Source of the DNA: Burkholderia glumae LMG 2196 = ATCC 33617
GTDB lineage: Bacteria; Pseudomonadota; Gammaproteobacteria; Burkholderiales; Burkholderiaceae
Direction: 5' to 3'
Assembly: GCF_000960995.1 (NCBI RefSeq)
Contig: NZ_CP009434.1
Location: forward strand, 992,001 to 1,056,000
Length of the DNA: 64,000 nt
Shown piece after piece: positions 1 to 8,453 of the stretch. A program made the position numbers and the translations under genes. The notes under the pieces were generated by a model. The model was not told the origin of the DNA, did no database searches, and was given only the letters and a program-made list of their open reading frames with translations. Position 1 is the first letter of the stretch; each line of letters begins with the position of its first letter.

Positions 1-66
1 GGCCTCTTCATCGGGCCGGCGCTGATGACGGTGCTCACCGTGCTGTGGAGCGAGTGGGTCGAATAG
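1..66 (+). CDS. C-terminal end of a probable AI-2E family (PerM-like) membrane transporter, cut by window start
   Basis: Only the last 21 codons are present, read in frame from base 1 to a TAG stop. The peptide contains the GLFIGPALM motif followed by a hydrophobic stretch and a short charged end (SEWVE). This resembles the last membrane segment of AI-2E/PerM-type permeases, which often end in a GLFxGP motif. The identification rests on this short tail alone. The remainder lies before the window, so family and function are tentative. Confidence 0.45.
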   Translation, partial: GLFIGPALMTVLTVLWSEWVE

Positions 67-178
67 GCGGCGCGCCGATGGTTGCGCGCGCATGCGTCGT
101 ACCGCGCCGACCGGTGCGGGCGCAGATAACTTTACAGAATTCCACATGGATCGGGGCGAGGTGGATTAGGATGCGCAA

Positions 179-571
179 ATGACGACCGATCGTGTTGCAC
201 GGAGACTGACCGGCATGTTTGCCTCGCCCCAGCGTTCTTCCATCGCCGCGCTGCCCTTCGCCGCGAGCCTGCTGCTGTCGGGCTGCTCGTGGTTCGGCTG
301 GGCGCATCAGCCGTCGTTCTCGTATGCGCGGCTGCCGGTGCCGAGGGCGGCCTCCCAGCCGGGCGCCACGCAGCAGAAGGTGGTGCGTGCCGGCGGCAAC
401 CCGTCCAGTGTCTGGATGGTGCGCAACGGGAGCGGCGTTTGCTACAACTACCTGCTCACGCACGGCAGCGAGCATCGTCTCTACTACGTCGTGTTCGATG
501 CCCACGGCGTGGTCACGCATCACGGCTTCTCGTCCTGCATGGAAGCCGATCGCCACGGCGATCTGCGCTGA
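179..571 (+). CDS. small putative lipoprotein of unknown function
   Basis: The 130-residue product has a hydrophobic N-terminal segment ending in a lipobox, LLSGC, with Cys36 if translation starts at 179. An in-frame ATG at 215 would place the Cys at residue 24, a more typical lipoprotein signal length. An AGGA lies about 8 bases before the first ATG, so both starts are possible. The mature part is small, has a basic C-terminus and two further Cys residues, and shows no domain I recognise. It is probably anchored to a membrane. Function unknown. Confidence 0.6.
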   Translation: MTTDRVARRLTGMFASPQRSSIAALPFAASLLLSGCSWFGWAHQPSFSYARLPVPRAASQPGATQQKVVRAGGNPSSVWMVRNGSGVCYNYLLTHGSEHRLYYVVFDAHGVVTHHGFSSCMEADRHGDLR

Positions 572-713
572 CGCGGCTGGCGGCGCGCTGCCAGCCGCGG
601 CGCTTTCCTTTCGAACACCTTGCCAGCACGCCGGTTGCGGCGAACTCGCGGCCGCGCATTCATGACCGCGCGGCTCGCGCCGCATGCGCGAACCACCGGC
701 GCGGCGGCCCGCA

Positions 714-1508
714 CTAGGCCAGCGTGTCGACCACCCCGCCGTCCACGCGCAGCGCGGCGCCGGTGGTTGCCGAGGCCTGCGCCGAGCACACGTACACCAC
801 CAGATTCGCCACTTCCTCGGTGGTCGCCGGACGCTGCAGGATCGAGCTGGGGCGCTGGGTGCGCACGAATTCCACCGCCACCTCGTCCACCGTCTTGCCC
901 TGCCGGTCGGCGCTGTCCTTCAGCATCGCCTTCACGCCGTCCGACATGGTCGGCCCCGGCAGCACCGAGTTGACCGTCACGCCGGTGCCGGCCGCGAGTT
1001 TCGCGAGGCCGCGTGCGATCGACAGCTGGGCCGTCTTCGAGAAGCCGTACTGGATCATGTCGGCCGGGATGTTCAGCGCCGATTCCGACGAGATGAATAC
1101 CACCCGGCCCCAGTCGCGCTCCATCATTCGCGGCAGGTAGTGGCGCGAGAGCCGCACGCCCGACATCACGTTGGTCTGGAAGTAACGCTCCCATTCCTCG
1201 TCGTCGATGTCGAAGAACGGCTTCGGTCCGTAGATGCCGGCGTTGTTGACGAGGATGTCCACGGTCGGTGCCGCCTCGGTCAGCTCCCCGACGCCGGCTG
1301 CGCCGGACAGGTCGGCCGCGATGCCGGAGGCGTTCACGCCAGGTACCGACGAGCGCAGCGTGGCCAGCGCCGCGTTGACCGAGGTGTCGCTACGGCCGTT
1401 GAGGATCAGCGTCGCGCCCGCGCGCGCTAGGCCCGCCGCGATGGCATAGCCGATGCCGCCGGTGGATGCGGTCACGAGGGCGATCCTGCCAGTGAGGTTG
1501 ATCTGCAT
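714..1508 (-). CDS. SDR family NAD(P)-dependent oxidoreductase
   Basis: A 264-residue classical short-chain dehydrogenase/reductase. The nucleotide-binding motif (TASTGGIG) is at about residues 13-20, the NNAG motif follows strand 4, and the catalytic Ser and Tyr-x3-Lys (YGFSK) sit near residue 160. The C-terminus ends with the usual glycine-rich DGG segment. The start was set at the Met of MQINL, because the 11 residues upstream are not SDR-like. The substrate cannot be told from sequence. It stands alone between the lipoprotein and the downstream end of a MocR gene. Confidence 0.85.
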   Translation of the reverse strand: MQINLTGRIALVTASTGGIGYAIAAGLARAGATLILNGRSDTSVNAALATLRSSVPGVNASGIAADLSGAAGVGELTEAAPTVDILVNNAGIYGPKPFFDIDDEEWERYFQTNVMSGVRLSRHYLPRMMERDWGRVVFISSESALNIPADMIQYGFSKTAQLSIARGLAKLAAGTGVTVNSVLPGPTMSDGVKAMLKDSADRQGKTVDEVAVEFVRTQRPSSILQRPATTEEVANLVVYVCSAQASATTGAALRVDGGVVDTLA

Positions 1509-1814
1509 GAGTGTCGGGTTCCGGAAAGGGAGCGAGAACACGAGACGTGACGCGACCGGCGCGGCACGCTCGACAATGGGACGGATCAGCTTAGACGAAT
1601 CACCGGACCAGCACCGCGTGGCGCGAGCGATGGACCGGCGGGGCCGGACGGCGGGCTCCGCCGTCCCGCGCCCGGCGCTTCGCGCGGCACGGCTACCGAG
1701 CTTGCGCGCGCGAGCGCGAGACCGGGGGAGGCGATGACAGCTTGCAGCGGCGCCGCCTCGATGGACCTAGCAAAGCCGGTGCCTCCGAATTCGGCCGACG
1801 GTGCGGTGGCGGCT
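1509..1814. other. intergenic region upstream of the SDR gene
   Basis: About 306 bases lie between the SDR start and the end of the MocR gene, both on the minus strand. It must hold the SDR promoter, but I see no convincing -35/-10 pair, operator dyad or terminator in this very GC-rich sequence. Open frames crossing it look like shadows. Confidence 0.5.
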
Positions 1815-3305
1815 TCAGGATGCGCGCCGCGCGCGATGTGCATCCCCGATCGCGCGCTCGAGCCGGATCACGGCATCGTCCATCGACTCGACGGCGACGC
1901 TGCCGTAGCCGAGCACGAGGCCGTTGTAGGCCGACGGATCGGTGCCCGGCGCGCAGAACGGCGAGAGCGGCCGGATCACCAGGCCGTGCGCGCGGCCGGC
2001 GCGGTAGACATCGAGGTCGGACACGCCGGCGTCGAGCCGTGCCGACAGGTGCATGCCGCCGTCGCCGGCCGACACCGTCAGCATGCCGCCGAGACGCCGC
2101 GAAAGCGTGTCGTGCAGCGCGTCGCGGCGCTCCGCGTAGAGCCGGCGCATGCGGCGCAGGTGACGCGTGAACTGGCCGGCCTCGATGAATTCGGCGAGCG
2201 CGAGCTGGTCGGCCAGGCGTCCGCGCGGCGCGAGCGCCGCCGAGACGCGTTCGAGCTCGGTTGCGATGGCGGCCGGCACCACCACGAAGCCGATCCGCAG
2301 CGCCGGGAACATCACCTTCGAAAACGTGCCGAGATAGATCACCGGCGCATCGCGCACGCTGCTTTGCAGCGCCGCGAGCGGCGTGCCGTGATGGCGGAAT
2401 TCGCTGTCGTAGTCGTCCTCGACGATCCAGGCGCCGGCGTCGCGCGCGGCCCGCACCAGCGCGACGCGCCGCTCGGGCGACATCACGGCGCCGAGCGGAT
2501 ATTGGTGCGAGGGCGTGACGTAGACGAGCCGCGGCGGCGCGCTGCGCCAGAGGTCGGGTGCCGGTGCGAGGCCGTGCGCGTCCACCGGCACCGGGACGAG
2601 GCGCAAGCCGGCCGCGCGTAGCGCGACGCGTGCGCCGCCGTAGCCGGGATTCTCGATCCAGGCGACGTCGCCGGCGTCGGCAAGCGCGCGGGCGCAGAGA
2701 TCGAGGCCATGCTGCGTGCCGTCGGTGATCAGCACCTGATCCGCGTCGCAGGCCACGCCGCGCGAAACGCGCAGGTAGTCGACGATCGCATGGCGCAGCG
2801 GCAGGTTGCCGGCCGACGGCTGATAGTCGAGCTGCGCCGGGCCGACGCGGCGCCATGCGCGTTCGACCGCGCGCCGCCACGCCGCGAGCGGGAACGCATC
2901 GAGCGCCGGCACGCCGGGCACGAACGCCCCGGTTTCGCCGGCGCGATCCGAGAAGTGGCCGAGGCTGGTGGCGCGCCGTGACAGCGGCGGCGGCGCGAGC
3001 GGGGCGTCGGCGTCGGGCTCGGCCGGCAGCACCATACGGGCCACGCGCGTGCCTTGCCGGTCCGCCACCACGAAACCCTCGGCGGCGAGCCGCTCGTAGG
3101 CGTAGAGCACCGAATTGCGTGCGATCCGCAGCGTCTCGGCGAGCGCGCGCGACGAGGGCAGCGCCGTGTCCGCGTCGAGCGCGCGCCGCAGGATCGCTTC
3201 GCGCAGACTGGCGTACAGGCGGTGCTGCTGGCTGAGCCGGCCCGGGCCGGCACCCTCGCCGCCGGCCTCGCGCGAGAACGCCGCGAGCAGGACACGGTAA
3301 TCCAT
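1815..3305 (-). CDS. MocR/PdxR-type transcriptional regulator (GntR HTH fused to aminotransferase fold)
   Basis: The 496-residue protein has an N-terminal GntR-type winged helix at about residues 25-90 (LPSSRALAETL, then NSVLYAYERLAAEGF). A fold-type I aminotransferase domain follows. The PLP-binding lysine is Lys330 in TFSKVMFPALR, and the cofactor-ring Asp lies in the EDDYDSEFR segment. MocR proteins sense PLP or amino-acid-like ligands and usually control nearby or divergent genes; the target here is not obvious. The start MDYRVLL was chosen because it matches family N-termini. The frame stays open far upstream, but that part reads through the L,D-transpeptidase gene and is not real. Confidence 0.88.
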   Translation of the reverse strand: MDYRVLLAAFSREAGGEGAGPGRLSQQHRLYASLREAILRRALDADTALPSSRALAETLRIARNSVLYAYERLAAEGFVVADRQGTRVARMVLPAEPDADAPLAPPPLSRRATSLGHFSDRAGETGAFVPGVPALDAFPLAAWRRAVERAWRRVGPAQLDYQPSAGNLPLRHAIVDYLRVSRGVACDADQVLITDGTQHGLDLCARALADAGDVAWIENPGYGGARVALRAAGLRLVPVPVDAHGLAPAPDLWRSAPPRLVYVTPSHQYPLGAVMSPERRVALVRAARDAGAWIVEDDYDSEFRHHGTPLAALQSSVRDAPVIYLGTFSKVMFPALRIGFVVVPAAIATELERVSAALAPRGRLADQLALAEFIEAGQFTRHLRRMRRLYAERRDALHDTLSRRLGGMLTVSAGDGGMHLSARLDAGVSDLDVYRAGRAHGLVIRPLSPFCAPGTDPSAYNGLVLGYGSVAVESMDDAVIRLERAIGDAHRARRAS

Positions 3306-3583
3306 CGTGGCTCCAAATCTGATCGAACGGATCAAGCCGTGCATGGTGCCATGGATTTCGCCGGGCTTGTGCGTCCGTCCCCGCGGCCGGGCAGTGGCAA
3401 CGCGCCCCCGCCGCGCGGCGGACGAGGCCGGCGCGGGCACGGCATGGGAAAGGGCCGTGGGCAAGGGCGCCCACGCGATGGAAGGGGGCGCGGCGCGGTC
3501 ACGCCGGCCGTGAGCCGAAGCGGACGGCGTGCGCAAGTGCGCCGATCCGCCTGCCGCCGGCTGCGCCGTGCTGCCGTTCGCCC

Positions 3584-4729
3584 TCAATCGGCCGTGTCGC
3601 CGCCCTTCGGCACCTTCGACCACGCGGCGTGCCCCGGCAGCGGCGACCACGCCGGGCGCTTCGCCGTTGCCGTGTCGATCACGACGAGGTAGCGTCCCGC
3701 ATCGGGCGTCGGCTCGCGCGGCGCGTCGCGCAGGATGCGCGGTAGCTCGCCTTGCGCGGCACGTGTCTCGTAGTCGGCATCGAGGATGCCGCGGTGATCG
3801 AGGAACGCGTTCAACGAGCCCGGGATCCGCACGCAGCCCTTCGAGTGGCGGATGCCGAGCAGCGGCTCGAGCTTGTCGGGGTCGGTCGAGTGCATCTGGA
3901 ACCGCATCGGCGACGTGCCGCCCTTGCCCCAGCCGCGCTGACCGTCCACCCAGCCGAAGTCGAAGATGCGCCGGCCGCGCGCGCCGTAGCCGCGAATCCG
4001 GTTGTCGTTCTCGGTGCCCTCGGCGCGGAAATCCATGTTGACGGGCGAATGCTCGAACACGCCGGTCGGCGTGAGGAAGTGATCGTACCGGCCGGGCCAG
4101 CCGGTACTCACCGGTGAGGCCCCGATCCACTGCCAGGCGTTGTGCGCGGTGGTGCGGAAATAGACGAACAGCGCCTGCACGTTGGGCGCGCGGTCGACGA
4201 GCACGACGTATTCGCCGGCCAGGTCGCCGCGGCCCTTGGCGGCCAGTGCCTGCTGCAGGCGCTCCGCGTATTCGTGCTGCGCGGCCTCGGGCACCGCGAG
4301 GCGGCGCGTCACCTCGCGTGCATAGGCGTCGCGCATCGCGAGCGCGCGGCGCGTGATGATGGCGGCCTGGTCGGCATCGGCCGGCGGCGCATGGAACACC
4401 GGCGGCGGCAGTTCTGCCGGGACTTCCGGCGCTTCGGCCGAGGACGCGGCCGAGGCGCCCGAGGCGGGCGCGGCTGCCGAAGCAGCGGACGCGGGCGCGG
4501 CGGACGCGGTGTGCGTGGCCGCAGCGGAGGCGGCACCGGAGGCGGCGGCCGCCGACGAGGATGCCGCCGCCGAGGACGCCGCCGCCGTGGCGCTGGCCGG
4601 TGCCTCGGCGGCGGGCTGTCCGGGCGCCAGCGCCGATGCGCTCGCGCTGGGCATGCCGAACACGACGGCCGCAGCTACGGCGAGCGCGCCGATGGGCCGC
4701 CGCAAGGAGGGAACGACGAAGTCTCGCAT
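3584..4729 (-). CDS. L,D-transpeptidase (YkuD domain), exported
   Basis: A 381-residue exported protein with a signal sequence (hydrophobic core at about residues 12-27, ending SASA). An Ala/Ser-rich low-complexity linker covers roughly residues 30-100. The YkuD domain carries the catalytic motif HSKGCVR, with the nucleophile at Cys299 and an upstream conserved His in QMHSTD. Such enzymes make 3-3 crosslinks in peptidoglycan or attach proteins to it in the periplasm. The start MRDF was preferred over an earlier Met because it begins the signal peptide directly. The linker may span the periplasm; that is inference. Confidence 0.85.
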   Translation of the reverse strand: MRDFVVPSLRRPIGALAVAAAVVFGMPSASASALAPGQPAAEAPASATAAASSAAASSSAAAASGAASAAATHTASAAPASAASAAAPASGASAASSAEAPEVPAELPPPVFHAPPADADQAAIITRRALAMRDAYAREVTRRLAVPEAAQHEYAERLQQALAAKGRGDLAGEYVVLVDRAPNVQALFVYFRTTAHNAWQWIGASPVSTGWPGRYDHFLTPTGVFEHSPVNMDFRAEGTENDNRIRGYGARGRRIFDFGWVDGQRGWGKGGTSPMRFQMHSTDPDKLEPLLGIRHSKGCVRIPGSLNAFLDHRGILDADYETRAAQGELPRILRDAPREPTPDAGRYLVVIDTATAKRPAWSPLPGHAAWSKVPKGGDTAD

Positions 4730-4912
4730 CGAGTGGCCTCGTGATAAACGTCGATTTCCATGAGGCAAGGCTGGCCCGATTTCGTTCGCCGCCAGCGCTG
4801 GCGCGGTTGTGACGACTTGTAAGCGGGGTCGGAGCCAGTTGAACCGGCAGCGCCGGCATCTCGGCCGGTTGCCGGTGGTGCCAGGGGAGGCCGGTGGCCG
4901 CGTGCCGGCGAG

Positions 4913-5173
4913 TCAGCCGAGATCGGCGTCGTCGATTTCCTTGCGTTCGCGACGTTCCTCGTTGCCGCGCCGGGCGCGCAGTCGCTGGCGCGCGAGCACC
5001 GAGATCACTTCTCCGGTGCTCGCGTTGGCGGGGATTTCATTGCGAATGACTTTCGGCACGGCCGGCAGCCCGGCGCGCTGCCGTTTCAGTGCGCGCGCGA
5101 TCGCACGCCGGCAGGCCGGGCCGTGGCATTCCCATTCGTCGCGCAGGCGTTCGCAGTAGCGGCATGGTTCCAT
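4913..5173 (-). CDS. small Cys-containing hypothetical protein
   Basis: The 86-residue product begins MEPCRYCERL and has four Cys in its first 25 residues (CRYC, then C and C within ECHGPAC), a pattern that could bind zinc. A basic, Arg-rich C-terminus follows. The ATG at 5173 was chosen over a TTG two codons upstream. I do not recognise the family. The Cys spacing and charge pattern argue for a genuine gene over a shadow, but no neighbour suggests a role. Confidence 0.5.
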   Translation of the reverse strand: MEPCRYCERLRDEWECHGPACRRAIARALKRQRAGLPAVPKVIRNEIPANASTGEVISVLARQRLRARRGNEERRERKEIDDADLG

Positions 5174-5179
5174 TCCCAA

Positions 5180-5603
5180 AGTCTACCCGGAATCGGTTTT
5201 CGCTTCGTATCGCGATAGGCGCGCGCGAGCCGGCCGTTGGCGATCCGAAACATCGCGGCGAGCTGAGCGGCGTGCCGTAAACGCGCGATGCGGCGCAGAC
5301 GGGATGGATTGGGGCCAGGTTTCGCGGCGCGCATTTGCAACGCAGCAAATGATTGCAACAATTTCGATAATTGTGCCGATCTCTGTTGGTAACGCACCGT
5401 ATTGCGACGCGCAAACCCCGACTGCCGACGGCGTGCCCCCGCGTTTTGGAGCATGTCTTCTTGAAAAAAATAATCGGCGACATCAGGGAGAACACCTACA
5501 ATTGCCAACATTGACGGTATAGTAGCGCGCTTGCCGGCGCCAGTCCCCACGCCGGCGAAACCGTCGGTGTATTGGACCGACCTCCGCGATTTCACCCCGG
5601 ACG
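5180..5603. other. intergenic region, locally AT-rich
   Basis: A gap of over 400 bases between a minus-strand small gene and a plus-strand gene, so it should hold two outward promoters. Bases about 5330-5525 are less GC-rich than the flanks. A TATAGT at 5518-5523 is a possible -10 for the downstream gene, but no good -35 stands 16-18 bases upstream. No RNA gene or repeat recognised. Confidence 0.4.
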
Positions 5604-6290
5604 ATGCAAGACATTCTGTTGCTCATCGCCGCGTCGATCGGCTTTGCGATCGCCGCGCTCACCGCCGGCCTCTGGTTTGCCGGCCGGCAGGCTCGACGCA
5701 ATCCCTACTCGCGCCACGCGCTCGTGCGCCAGACGGTGCCGCTCGACGGCCGCGATTCGCGCGGCGACGCCGCCTCTGACGCGCTGCGTGCCGCGCACTC
5801 CGGCGCAGCGGTATCGGCCGCCGCCGCCGAGGGCGCCGTTTCGCACGCGGCCGGGGCGAACGACGAGCTCGCCGCGCCGGCGATGCGCGTGGTCGTCGCC
5901 GGTGCGGCCAGCGCCGCCTTGCGCGACGCACAGGCGGCCGCCCGCGCCGCGATCCGTGACGCACGCGACGCCGATGCCGACGCGGTCGACCTCGAACAGC
6001 GCGCCGCGCAGGCGGTGCGCAATGCGCAGCCGAACGTGCCGGGCTCCGAGGCGCTTGCGCTGCGCCTGCAGGATCGCGCGCGGCGCGCGCGCCGCTACGC
6101 GACGCTGGCCTCGCAGTGGGCCGCCGATGCGCGCAATTATGCTGAGCTGGCGGCCGGCGAGGCGGCCGGCTCCCATGCCGCGCTCGCGATCGAGCGCGCG
6201 GTGCAGGCGGCCGGCGCGCGCCGCGAGGCGCAGCGGCTCGCCGCGCAGCGTCTGGGCCGGATACGCGGCCTGCAGACGGCCGAGCGCTGA
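5604..6290 (+). CDS. Ala-rich membrane-anchored protein of unknown function
   Basis: The 228-residue protein starts with one hydrophobic segment (residues about 4-26) and then an Arg-containing positive patch, so it is likely anchored by its N-terminus with the body in the cytoplasm. The rest is dominated by Ala, Arg and Glu in heptad-like spacing (for example RAAQAVRNAQ, AQRLAAQRLGRI) and probably forms long helices or a coiled coil. Composition is extreme, so database similarity would be unreliable. Function unknown. It converges with the TerC gene, leaving 28 bases between stops. Confidence 0.6.
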   Translation: MQDILLLIAASIGFAIAALTAGLWFAGRQARRNPYSRHALVRQTVPLDGRDSRGDAASDALRAAHSGAAVSAAAAEGAVSHAAGANDELAAPAMRVVVAGAASAALRDAQAAARAAIRDARDADADAVDLEQRAAQAVRNAQPNVPGSEALALRLQDRARRARRYATLASQWAADARNYAELAAGEAAGSHAALAIERAVQAAGARREAQRLAAQRLGRIRGLQTAER

Positions 6291-6318
6291 GCCGCGGCGG
6301 TGCCGCGCTGCGCGGCGC

Positions 6319-7074
6319 TCAGTGTCCGCCGCCCGTCGCGCGCTTCGCCTTCGCGCGCCGCGACAGCATGTTCATCCCCTCCACGAACGCCGAGAACGCC
6401 ATCGCCGCGTAGATATAGCCCTTCGGCACATGGCTGCCGAAGCCTTCGGCGATCAGCGTCATGCCGATCACCACCAGGAAGCTCAGCGCGAGCATCACGA
6501 TCGTCGGGTTGCGGTCGATGAAGCGCGACAGCGGGCCGGCCGCGAACATCATCACGGCGACGGCCGCGATTACCGCCACGAACATGATCGCGACGTGCTC
6601 GGTCATGCCGATCGCGGTCACGATGCTGTCGACCGAGAACACCAGGTCGAGCACGAGAATCTGCCCGATGGCCGCGAACGGCGTGAGCAGCGCGGTGCCC
6701 GCGCCGCTCGAGCCGGGCTCGCCGCCGCTCGGCGAGACGTGGTGGTGGATCTCGCGGGTCGCCTTCCAGACCAGGAACAGGCCGCCCGCGAGCAGGATGA
6801 TGTCGCGCCACGAGAACGCGTGATCGAACAGCGTGAAGGCCGGCTGCGTCAGGCGCGCGATCCAGGCCACGGTGCCGAGCAGGGCCAGCCGCATCACCAG
6901 CGCGAGCCCGATGCCGATGCGCTGGGTGCGCATGCGTTGCGCCTCGGGCAGCTTGTTGCTGAGGATCGAGATGAAGATCAGGTTGTCGATGCCGAGCACG
7001 ATTTCCATCGTGACCAGCGTGACGAGGGCGGCCCAGACGGCCGGGTCGGCGGCGAGTGTCAGCAGGTGGTCCAT
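6319..7074 (-). CDS. TerC family integral membrane protein
   Basis: A 251-residue polytopic protein with the TerC hallmark near the N-terminus (EIVLGIDNLIFISI) and its counterpart later (VLDLVFSVDSIVTAIG). These acidic residues within membrane segments are thought to bind metal ions. About seven hydrophobic segments are visible, with a His-containing loop (REIHHHVSPSG) in the middle. Members are implicated in tellurite resistance or Mn2+ export. The gene is divergent from an NhaR-like regulator over a 159-base spacer, which raises the chance that the regulator controls it. Confidence 0.88.
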   Translation of the reverse strand: MDHLLTLAADPAVWAALVTLVTMEIVLGIDNLIFISILSNKLPEAQRMRTQRIGIGLALVMRLALLGTVAWIARLTQPAFTLFDHAFSWRDIILLAGGLFLVWKATREIHHHVSPSGGEPGSSGAGTALLTPFAAIGQILVLDLVFSVDSIVTAIGMTEHVAIMFVAVIAAVAVMMFAAGPLSRFIDRNPTIVMLALSFLVVIGMTLIAEGFGSHVPKGYIYAAMAFSAFVEGMNMLSRRAKAKRATGGGH

Positions 7075-7233
7075 GGCGGGCGGGTTCCGGAATCCGGTGG
7101 AAGATGATCGGGCTTGTTATGATCGGCGATCTTGGACTTCGGAAAAACCAGTTTCAAGCTGAATGAACAATCGGTTTTTACGAAGTTTTCGTATCGCCTT
7201 TGCAGGCCGTCTCGCGTTGATGCCGGGTCCATC

Positions 7234-8112
7234 ATGCTGAATTTCCGCCATTTGTACTACTACTGGGTCGTCGTGCAGGAGGGCGGCTTCGCGCGCGCGG
7301 CCGGGCGGCTCGGGATGGCCGTGCAGACCATCAGCGCGCAGGTGCGCGAACTCGAGCGCGCGCTCGGCCACGCGCTGCTGAAGCCGGCCGGGCGCGGCGT
7401 GACGATGACCGAAGCGGGACAGGCCGCGTTCGCGCGCGCCGACGAGATGTTCCGGATCGGCGCGCGGATCGCCGACGACGTGCGCGCGGCGGCCGGCGGC
7501 GAGCTGGCCCGCTTCGCGATCGGCCTGACCGACGGCGTGTCGAAACTGGCCGCGCACGCGGTGCTCGCGCCGGCGCTCGACACGCCGTCGCTGCGGCTGC
7601 TCTGCCACGAGGGCGAACTCGAGGCGCTGCTCGCGGAACTGGCGCTGCACCGGCTCGACCTCGTGCTGGCCAGCCAGCCGGCGCCGCCGCATCCGACGCT
7701 GCGGCTCACGAGCGAGCGGCTCGCGGCCTCGGCGGTGGACTGGTACGGGCCGGCCGCGATCGTCACCGCGGCGGCGCGCGAGCGCTTTCCCGGCAACCTC
7801 GCGACGCTGCCGGTGCTGCTGCCCACCGCGCAGTCGCCGCTGCGCGCGCAGCTCGAGCGCAGCTTCGAGGCGCTCGGCGTGCGGCCGAGGATCGTCGGCG
7901 AATTCGAGGACAGTGCGCTGATGGCCGTGTTCGGGGCGCGCGGGCTCGGCGTGTTTCCGCTGGCCGAGGCCGGGGCCGGCGACGCGGCGCTGCTGCGCGG
8001 CCTGCGCCGGCTCGGGCGGGCGCAGGGCGTGGTCGACGAGATCTACGCGATCCGCTCGCGGCGCGGCGAGCATCATCCGCTTGCCGGCAAGCTGCGCCGC
8101 CCGCCGGCCTGA
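7234..8112 (+). CDS. LysR-family transcriptional regulator, NhaR-like
   Basis: The 292-residue product starts MLNFRHLYYYWVV, very close to the N-terminus of NhaR (NLYYFW-type). A winged helix covers about residues 3-62 (VQTISAQVRELERALGHAL) and a LysR effector domain follows. NhaR activates Na+/H+ antiporter genes in enterobacteria; here no nhaA is adjacent and the divergent gene is terC. The start was placed at the Met beginning the HTH, since upstream in-frame residues are not conserved-looking. An inverted repeat (AAAAACC 7143-7149, GGTTTTT 7173-7179) lies in the divergent spacer. Confidence 0.82.
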   Translation: MLNFRHLYYYWVVVQEGGFARAAGRLGMAVQTISAQVRELERALGHALLKPAGRGVTMTEAGQAAFARADEMFRIGARIADDVRAAAGGELARFAIGLTDGVSKLAAHAVLAPALDTPSLRLLCHEGELEALLAELALHRLDLVLASQPAPPHPTLRLTSERLAASAVDWYGPAAIVTAAARERFPGNLATLPVLLPTAQSPLRAQLERSFEALGVRPRIVGEFEDSALMAVFGARGLGVFPLAEAGAGDAALLRGLRRLGRAQGVVDEIYAIRSRRGEHHPLAGKLRRPPA

Positions 8113-8267
8113 ACGCCTGCCCGCCCGTCCTGCCGCACGACCCGCAGCCTGGCGGTCCGCCAGCCCGCGGCGCCGGCTCCCGGCGCGGGGCGAGCCTCCG
8201 ATCACGACCGTTCGAACCGGCGCGTTCCTGCTTGCCCGCCTGCGGGATGGTCCCCATAATGGAGCGG

Positions 8268-8357
8268 CCATCAGGGGGAGCCGGCGTGCCGGCTGAGAGG
8301 TTCCGCTCACGGAACGACCCCGGAACCTGATCCGGATCATGCCGGCGTAGGAATGAG
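8268..8357 (+). promoter_or_regulatory. TPP (THI-element) riboswitch
   Basis: The conserved core of the thiamine pyrophosphate aptamer is clear: GGGGAGCC near 8275, GGCTGAGAGG at 8290-8299, a variable P3a stem, ACCCCGGAACCTGATC near 8327-8342, then ATGCCGGCGTAGGAATGAGG. The pieces occur in the right order and spacing for pyrimidine and pyrophosphate recognition. It ends about 10 bases before a GTG leader ORF and 93 bases before the transporter ATG. The GAGG at its 3' end would serve as the ribosome site of the leader ORF, so control of translation initiation is the simplest model (inference). Confidence 0.95.
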
Positions 8358-8366
8358 GTCATCCAC

Positions 8367-8453
8367 GTGTCGATTGCCGTTATCACGGCCGCGCCCGCGC
8401 CGGCCGCCTCATCGCTCCCGCCGCGTTCGCGCGTTCGCAGCCGGTGCCGATGA
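8367..8453 (+). CDS. 28-codon leader ORF between TPP riboswitch and transporter, possible translational coupler
   Basis: A GTG at 8367 stands about 8 bases after GAGG at the 3' end of the riboswitch. It opens a 28-codon frame (MSIAVITAAPAPAAS..., Arg-rich end) that stops with TGA at 8451-8453. This stop overlaps the transporter start as ATGA (8450-8453). The transporter ATG has no visible ribosome site of its own. The arrangement suggests that the riboswitch gates translation of this short frame, which is then coupled to the transporter. The peptide itself may have no function. Confidence 0.45.
   Translation: MSIAVITAAPAPAASSLPPRSRVRSRCR

Noticed and set aside
3306..4859. Upstream extension of the MocR reading frame to about 1014 residues
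   Set aside because: The extension crosses the L,D-transpeptidase gene on the same strand in another frame and has the Arg/Ala-rich composition of a GC shadow. The MocR domain starts cleanly at MDYRVLL.
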